A stretch of DNA of 64,000 bases, from NCBI GenBank assembly GCA_030035585.1, contig CM057476.1, forward strand, positions 20,444,501-20,508,500, written 5' to 3'. Shown in pieces: positions 59,101 to 64,000 of the stretch. Source of the stretch: Dugong dugon (lineage: Eukaryota; Chordata; Mammalia; Sirenia; Dugongidae). Below the pieces are notes generated by a model. It was not told the DNA's origin and did no database searches. It worked only from the letters and a program-made list of their open reading frames with translations. Each line of letters begins with the position of its first letter. Positions within the stretch are counted from its first letter, which is position 1. Made by a program: the position numbers and the translations under genes.

Positions 59101-62100
59101 ACAATTAAGTCTGAGGGACCTAAATATTCAGAACTTGACTTATACCTCTATTAAATTTCAGCTTGTTATACTTGGTTCAACATTCCTGGCTCTTGAGATC
59201 ATTCTGGAACATGATTCTGTCATTTTTCTTGGTTTTTTATCCATAGATAATTTTATGATTTCATCTATAGTCTTGGCAAGACGAATGATGAAGCCTGTCT
59301 ATTCTAATTACTTTTTCATTTGTTAGGAGATTTTAAAAATGGTCCTTCCTGGGTTTTCATAATGCAGATCACAGACTATCAGAGCTATAGAAGGAGTTAC
59401 AAAGATTATTCCAACTCTCTCATTTTCCAGTGGCTATAAGAAGTTAGTCGGTAGGGCTTCTAGTCCTAGCTTTGCCATTTGTTCAGGTTACTTCACCAGT
59501 TAATTGCTAAACTGAGACAGAATTCTCCCCTCTATACCACACTGTGATCGAATCCTCATTCATTTATTTACTCAGTAAATGTTCGTTGAACATAATGATC
59601 CAGGTAAGAAACAATGACATCTCAGACTTGGCTTACGGAGATAAAATAGAGAAAGGTAGATGAGTACAAGAGATATTTAGAAGGCAAACTGGGGCGAATC
59701 GGAGGGAACATTTACTGTTGGAGTAGAGAAGGCTGAATCTGAAAACAAGATCAAAAGAAGCAGCTGCAAAAGATGGAAGAAAAAGACAAACAGGAGAGTA
59801 CAGTACCATGGAATCCAAGGGACGAGAGTAACTCAAGAAGGATAAAACCAAACCCAAACCCATTGCTGTCGGGTCGATTCTGACTCACAGCAACCCTGCA
59901 GGACAGAGTAGAACTGCCCCATAGATTTTTCAAGGAGGATCTGGTGAATTCAAACTGCCGACATTTTTGGTTAGCAGCCTTAGCTCTTCACCACTACACC
60001 ACCAGGGTTTCCTCAAGAAGGATAAGTGATCAATAATGTTGAATGAAAAACACCTATTTGATTGAACACAGGGAGGTCATTGGTGAATTCAGTGTTCACA
60101 GATGCCCAGTCGTTGCGGAAGGAGACGGAATGGCAATGGCACGTGTAAACACAGTTTTTCAGTGCTGTTTGTGCCACATATCTTTGCGTTGTGTACAGCC
60201 CACTCTAGCACAGAGCTACTTTCCTTACCCCAGGTCTGCTAATCTAAAGAAATAAACGCGCCTAACAGAGGTCATTGTTATTCAAGCCAGAACTCTAAAA
60301 AGGCCATCATGACTCTTGCTAATTGCAGCCTTAATTACTAAGCAGCCTGGCTGAGTGGAATAGTTAACTATTACTTCCACTTTTAAAGAATTTAAATGCA
60401 AATGGTTGCCCAAGATCATGCATCAAGTCTGTCGTCTAAAAACAATCAAACAAACCCTCCCAGGTTCAATTCCAGCCTTGAGCAGAGTTAAGCAAGCCAA
60501 GGTAGTAGACCCTTAGTTGCTGTATGGCCTTAGAAGTCACTCTTCTGTAGCCTCAGTTTCCCCAAGTGTTAAGTGAAGGTATTTGACTAGATGGTCTTTC
60601 ATTTCAGTAATAAAATTCCATAAGCTTGTTCTAAATTTCCTGATTAAGACCTTTTAATTTTTGGTCTTCTGAGACTCCCTGATCTAACCAGGTTTACTTC
60701 CCCATGAGACAGAGTTAGATTTTTCTTCAACATGAAATGAACAGCAACTCACACATCGATCCCAAAACTATAGCTGTTCTGGACTCAAGGTTAAATACTT
60801 AAATCTCCTGGGATAACTCATTCTTTATGGTAAGAATCTCCCTTGTATCCCATCCACCTACTGCTTCAAACTCTCTCATCCTAGAACTAAAATCACTCCT
60901 TGCCTTTTTTTCCGTGTATTTCCTTGTAACAGTCTAGAAGTCAGTTTATTCTCCAGGTATAACTCCCTTGGGCCTAGGACCCTTATTTTAAGCCATCATG
61001 TTAATATCTGTTTAAGAGCTTTGCAAAGCCTTCTAGACAAGCATGAAAAGGTCATATTTTTTCCTAAAAAATGTTTTCAGATGATCTCCTTTTCAAGTCT
61101 GATTGGCTTCATAGAGCCCAACTAAGTCATACGTCTCCTCACTGAGGGAAGACATGTCCAAAAACTGAGGACACCTGGAATGAGGCTTTCCCTGCTGCTC
61201 CACCTCCCACTCTCAGAAACAGTTTTGCCCCAGAAAGCTCACATAAATCTATGTGGATGCTAAGCCCAATCGGCCTCCCATGAAACCTCACCAGCAGGAA
61301 CAAACTCTCACCAACGGGCATGAGCTCCATCACTAAGGTTGGATACGCGATGTTGGTACAGCCAACTCTGGTGCCACAATATTTCTCACATTCTGAGGGG
61401 AGGACGCAGGCAACTTTGTCTGGGGAGAGAAGAAGAGCCATGTTAGCAAACAGACATTGGGTAAATATTTCCAAGATTTGCCTTCTTCAAACAAGGTTCA
61501 AACAGGACATTCCTACTCAAGGCCTTGAAATTGCACTATGAAAGATGTAGCTCCCAGCTGAGCCCTTCCATGCCATGCTCCTTCCCTGCTGGCCTGCCCA
61601 TCCCCAAGCTCTGACTGGGGAGAAGGGACTGACCCTAGGCAGAGCGGAATAAACGAGGAAATGCCAGGGCCGAGAGGAAGGGGGCACGGCCCTTAGATTT
61701 TGGCTAGCTACTCTGCAGCTGAGCAGTGATAATTCTCTTTTTCCTCCTGAAGATCACAATGATTTGTAGCTCCTAATTTTGAGATTTATTCTAAGCAGCC
61801 CGTACAAGTAGGGTTGAATGCCCAGACAACTGAGGAAATTCTCCAGTGGCACGGCCATTGGGTAGCACTTTCAAGATGTGGGAAATCTGGGGTGGAGACA
61901 GGTTAGAACTATACAGAGAAAGGAAGGGGACATGTGCTAGAGACTAGGATAATCAGTCACCATCAAGTAGATTCCAAGTAATGGTGACTTCATGTGTGCC
62001 AGAGTAGATCTGTGCTCCATAAGGTTTTCAATGGCTGATTTTTTGGAAGTAGATTACCAGGCCCCTCTTCTGAGACACCTCTGGGTGGACTCAGACCTCC

Positions 62101-63952
62101 AACCTTTTGGTTAGCAGCCGAGCACATTAATCATTTGCACCACCCAGGGACTCCAGAGACTAGAAGAGAATTCTAGAAACTTGGATAGAATTCATATCAG
62201 CAAATATTTATTAAGTACCTACTACAAGTATACCTCACTTAGTGCTGCCCCATATAGCACTATCTCAAATATTTTTATAAATAAATATGCATTATAGCCA
62301 TTATAAGAGGATCCCTGGTGGTGCAGTGGTTTAGCGCTCGACTGCTAACTAAAAGGTTGGAGGTTCTCCACGGGAGAAAGATGTAGCAGTCGGCTTTCGT
62401 AAAGATTTAAAACAAACAAACAAACAAAAAAACTCATTGCCATCAAGTCGATTCCAACTCAAAGCGACCTTATAGGACAGAGTAGAACTGCACCATAGGG
62501 TTTCCAAAGCTGTAATCTTTACCACCGCGCCACCAAGTCTCCTTTCTGTAAAGATTATAGTCTAGGAATCCCCATGGTACAGTTCTACTCTGACCTATAG
62601 GGTGGCTGTGAGTCGGAATTGATTCAAGGGCAACAGGTTTTTTTTTTTTTTTTTGGTATAGTCATTATAATATGATGCATATTATACTGGGTTGCGTATG
62701 TTTTTCTCTGACAGGTGAGCCAGTGTAGGAGTATTGAAGTACTATTGGGAGCACTCAGCCAATGACAGCAAGTGCCTCCTACCTTCCTGTCTTCATTTCG
62801 GAGGGTGCTCACCAAACTTTCACTCCGCTGTGCTCTTTTTATGCCACATCCCAGGAAACAATTTTGACCCATGATGGCTGACAAAAGACATGGAATGGCA
62901 ATGCTGGAGAGGCCACAAACGGGCCAGGGAAGAAAACATCACCCTGGATAGCAAAATGCAAGCCTCAGAGCTCCTTCAAGGAAAAGCCCAGAAAGCAGGC
63001 TCAGAGCAGCAGGCAAGTAGAGACTGGCTGGGGTCCTTTGACATTAAGAAGGACATTATCCACGCCAACAGCCCTGGAAGAATTGAGCAACAATCAAGCA
63101 AATATTAGCTGGAAGAAACTAGAACTGGAGGCATATCATGACTTCAAAGGATTTGAAAAAAGAAGGGGAAACAATTGCCAATGTAAAAAACAAAGCAACT
63201 CCACAGCCCTCAGGCTGCTCAGCGTATGGCAGGAGAACAATAATATAGCAATAATATGGCAAGAAAAGAAGAAGGTAGTGGGATGAAATAGAGCTACAGG
63301 GCTTTGGAAGTGACTTGGAGCCAAGAAAATGGAAGCGAGTCGCCGGTGAGTCCTGCAGAAGGCATTACCTGTGTACAGTATGCGGCTGGTCATTCCCGTC
63401 ATCACTATGAAGAACATGGGCAGCAGCTTCATGTACCCGCATAGGATGCAGCCAGCCTTCACATGAGACATGTTCTTGGCTGAGAGGCAGCGCTGCACAA
63501 TGACCTGCCAGGCAAAGCCCAGTGAGGAAAGGGTGCCAGCCAGAGGCCCCTGCAACATCTCCTGCTAACTCAGTCTCCCCATCTTGGGTTCTTAGCCAGG
63601 CACTCCCTTGTCACTAGGGCCCAGTGGCCCTCTGACCACGTGAGCCGTGCCCTACATTTCCCAACCCCATAGGCCAAGACCAACAAGGCTTCCTGCGGAC
63701 CCTGTCCACCCTGCACTCCCAGTGTGAGTACCTGATCCGTGCACCAGTACCACAGGGCGATGATGGACATTCCAAAGATAAGCCCAGGCCATGGGAGGTC
63801 TCCCTTGAGAGGATCCCGGAAGATGTGAAAGGAGTCAGCCCTCGGCTTGTAGCACTCTTCTTTGACGGTGGTGTTTGCATCAGAGGTCAAGGTTGGAATG
63901 GCCTTCATGTACTTTTCCATGAAGGCTTCGTACCCTCCCACTTCATGAAAAG
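44534..63952 (-). CDS. SLC5A1: Sodium/glucose cotransporter 1 (SGLT1), C-terminal two-thirds, spliced, apparently intact
   Basis: Eight exons read on the minus strand: 63952-63732, 63504-63369, 61419-61312, 58197-58047, 55108-54940, 53129-52914, 48065-47960, 44751-44534. They total 440 complete codons plus stop, from about residue 225 of the usual 664. All boundaries are GT-AG and all phases join without stops. SGLT1 couples glucose or galactose uptake to two sodium ions at the apical membrane of gut and kidney epithelium. Visible landmarks: N-glycosylation site NTT, extracellular Cys loop ([17 protein letters not shown]), sodium-site serines (ASLMSSLTS), sugar-site Gln in LFDYVQS, a cytoplasmic acidic linker, and the final helix ending CYAYFA. 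Odd: the conserved MPGMISR motif reads MTGMTSR. SLC5A4 could be confused with it, but the tail and [10 protein letters not shown] loop favour SLC5A1. Exons 1-7 are outside the window. Confidence 0.93.
45345..45665 (+). repeat. MIR element
   Basis: GGGTTTGAATCCCAGCTCTG, ACCTCTCTTATCCTCAGGTA and CACCCAACACATAGTAGGTG in MIR order, with a diverged middle. Confidence 0.65.
45918..46080 (-). repeat. AfroSINE, antisense, well preserved
   Basis: GAGTTGATTCCAACTCATAG, CTATAGGACAGAGTAGAACT, TTGGTTAGCAGCTGTAGCAC and terminal CCACCAGGGTTTCC. Confidence 0.93.
46862..46950 (+). repeat. AfroSINE 3' half
   Basis: GGAAACCCTATGGGGTAGTT, TGCTCTGTCCTATGGGATTG, GAGTTGGAATCAACTCCACG. The head is missing. Confidence 0.85.
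47960..48065 (-). CDS. SLC5A1: SLC5A1 exon 14
   Basis: 106 bases encoding [20 protein letters not shown] and [15 protein letters not shown], the acidic intracellular linker. Acceptor TTTTCTCTGCAG, donor GTGATT. No long open frame marks it because of its size. Confidence 0.93.
48447..51645 (+). mobile_element. RTE-clade LINE, near full length (3.2 kb), antisense to SLC5A1
   Basis: Flanked by the 9-base duplication TGGGAAACA (48438-48446, 51646-51654). One ORF family is seen in broken frames: endonuclease ([31 protein letters not shown]), middle ([20 protein letters not shown]), reverse transcriptase with YADD at 50868-50879, then [20 protein letters not shown] and [20 protein letters not shown]. 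It ends in GGTCGCTATGAGTTAGAACC and an AAC repeat, the same tail as the local SINEs. Many frameshifts; inactive. It lies in SLC5A1 intron 13. Confidence 0.95.
52116..52147 (+). repeat. TG microsatellite
   Basis: About sixteen TG units in SLC5A1 intron 13. Confidence 0.95.
52914..53129 (-). CDS. SLC5A1: SLC5A1 exon 13
   Basis: 216 bases encoding [60 protein letters not shown] and [12 protein letters not shown]. Donor GTGAGTATC, acceptor TTTCTTTCACAG. Confidence 0.95.
53380..53835 (+). mobile_element. Internally deleted RTE derivative
   Basis: RTE 5' words (GTTCGTCAGTTTATTGTAAT, GGAAGCTATGCCACTGGCAT, AAGGCCTAGTGATCTACTTC) are joined to RTE 3' words (GTGGAAGACTCTCAAGATTG, CATGAGTCAGAGTCAACTAC) with the coding middle missing. 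About 450 bases against 3.2 kb for the parent. Confidence 0.85.
54395..54766 (+). repeat. L2 fragment
   Basis: TCTCCCCATCTGAACTGGGA, GTCCAGGGCAGGAACCAGGT and CTGCTAGATGAATAAACGCA follow the L2 3' end. Confidence 0.7.
54940..55108 (-). CDS. SLC5A1: SLC5A1 exon 12
   Basis: 169 bases encoding [39 protein letters not shown] and [18 protein letters not shown]. The Asp and Gln of LFDYVQS correspond to SGLT1 D454 and Q457 (sugar binding). Donor GTAGGTG. Confidence 0.95.
55226..55430 (+). repeat. AfroSINE, tRNA-headed type
   Basis: GAGCCCTGGTGGTACAGTGG, GTTCGGCCACTAACCGAAAG, GAAAGATGTGGCAGTCTGCT, tail TATAGGGTCACTATGAGTTA. Confidence 0.92.
55724..56374 (+). repeat. MLT2-like ERV-L LTR
   Basis: Starts TGTGATGGTTAACTTTATGT, contains GTGGGTGGGCCTCATCCAAT and ends CGCTGACTAAGACA. 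Flanked by ACCTC (55719-55723, 56375-56379). It carries a CA microsatellite (56116-56147) and a SINE. Confidence 0.93.
56144..56340 (-). repeat. AfroSINE, antisense, inside the MLT2-like LTR
   Basis: CCAGTTGCCATCGTGTCAAT, CAGAGTAGAACTGTACTCCA, GGCCTTTCTTTCAAGGCACC. It splits the last part of the LTR. Confidence 0.88.
56790..56985 (-). repeat. L2-like fragment
   Basis: CCTACCCATCACTTTAGACT and CCCAGGAGCCATCCCTGACT resemble L2. The rest of intron 11 to 58046 shows only a MIR-like piece near 57740-57845 and random frames. Confidence 0.5.
58047..58197 (-). CDS. SLC5A1: SLC5A1 exon 11
   Basis: 151 bases encoding [39 protein letters not shown] and [12 protein letters not shown]. It contains the sodium-site serines. 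Donor GTAAATG, acceptor CCCCCAG. Confidence 0.95.
58198..61311 (-). other. SLC5A1 intron 10
   Basis: Apart from an antisense AfroSINE (59846-60012) and a MIR-like stretch near 60470-60640 (AGCCTCAGTTTCCCCAAGTG), I see no gene or repeat. Confidence 0.55.
59846..60012 (-). repeat. AfroSINE, antisense, well preserved
   Basis: ATTGCTGTCGGGTCGATTCT, TGCAGGACAGAGTAGAACTG, TTTTTGGTTAGCAGCCTTAG, terminal CCACCAGGGTTTCC. Confidence 0.93.
61312..61419 (-). CDS. SLC5A1: SLC5A1 exon 10
   Basis: 108 bases encoding [20 protein letters not shown] and [16 protein letters not shown], the extracellular loop with four cysteines. This is the exon with no counterpart in the SLC5A4 copy. Donor GTGAGAG, acceptor TCTCCCCAG. 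Confidence 0.95.
61957..62153 (-). repeat. AfroSINE, antisense, second type
   Basis: GTGCCAGAGTAGATCTGTGC, GGTTTTCAATGGCTGATTTT, CACCTCTGGGTGGACTCAGA, terminal CACCACCCAGGGACTCC. Confidence 0.9.
62309..62655 (+). repeat. AfroSINE interrupted by a second, antisense AfroSINE
   Basis: The outer copy starts GGATCCCTGGTGGTGCAGTG, breaks at about 62407 and resumes near 62543 with GTAAAGATTATAGTC, ending GTGAGTCGGAATTGATTCAA plus a T-run. The inner copy (about 62408-62542, minus) has CATTGCCATCAAGTCGATTC and TATAGGACAGAGTAGAACTG. Duplicated TCGTAAAGATT/TGTAAAGATT words mark the break. Confidence 0.85.
63369..63504 (-). CDS. SLC5A1: SLC5A1 exon 9
   Basis: 136 bases encoding [40 protein letters not shown] and RILYT. 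The usual PGMISR is TGMTSR. Canonical GTAATG donor, unlike the paralogue. Confidence 0.95.
63732..63952 (-). CDS. SLC5A1: SLC5A1 exon 8
   Basis: 221 bases encoding [20 protein letters not shown], then the NTT glycosylation site, [19 protein letters not shown] and [17 protein letters not shown]. The first codon is split with exon 7 outside the window. Acceptor TTTTCCAG, donor GTACTC. Confidence 0.95.
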
Positions 63953-64000
63953 CTGGAAAACATCAGTAATAAAAAAAAGCAACATTCGGAAGCTCTGAAG

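Noticed and set aside
1-64000. CRISPR arrays, operons, riboswitches or other prokaryotic systems
   Set aside because: The window is vertebrate intron-rich DNA; none of the repeats has a spacer array pattern.

Overview
The window is mammalian nuclear DNA: spliced genes with long introns, dense SINE, LINE and LTR insertions, and CA/GT microsatellites. The repeats point to an afrotherian, most likely a proboscidean. About fifteen copies of an AfroSINE-type element are present (tRNA-like head with CTGCTAACCAAAAGGT, tail with GGGTCGCTATGAGTCGG), together with a full-length RTE LINE sharing that tail and an L1 whose 3' UTR looks afrotherian. The species is inferred, not proven.

Two paralogous sodium/glucose cotransporter genes of the SLC5 family lie tail to tail. 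On the plus strand, 225-32077 holds the 3' half of an SLC5A4 (SGLT3)-like gene. On the minus strand, 63952-44534 holds the 3' half of SLC5A1 (SGLT1). As I recall, human chromosome 22 has the same convergent pair, so the window would be the reverse complement of the human order. By analogy with the 15-exon SLC5A1 gene, the visible exons are 8-15. All eight SLC5A1 exons are open, in phase and canonically spliced. The SLC5A4 copy looks broken: exon 8 is 2 bases short and shifted, exon 10 cannot be found, the exon 9 donor is GC, and a stop removes the last three residues.

The SLC5A4 introns have been heavily invaded. The exon 9-11 interval holds a 6.2-kb L1 with tandem 5' monomers and no ORF1. 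The exon 11-12 intron holds a complete ERV-L type provirus (13989-20628) with two LTRs, a tRNA-Leu-type primer site, gag, pol and a dUTPase-like domain, no env, and a GCATG target duplication. The exon 13-14 intron holds an RTE fragment split by a solo ERV-L LTR and a MaLR-like LTR. Smaller elements include TA-flanked inverted-repeat (mariner/Tigger-like) elements, MIR, L2 and MER5.

The intergenic stretch (about 32254-42717) is repeats and unrecognised sequence with no gene. SLC5A1 introns carry a near-complete RTE with a 9-bp target duplication, a short internally deleted RTE derivative, an MLT2-like LTR inserted in a MIR, and nested SINEs. The most unusual element is a 350-410 bp TA-flanked inverted-repeat family (three copies, 30918-35538) whose interior is a piece of ERV-L LTR. 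All alignments and percentages are by eye.
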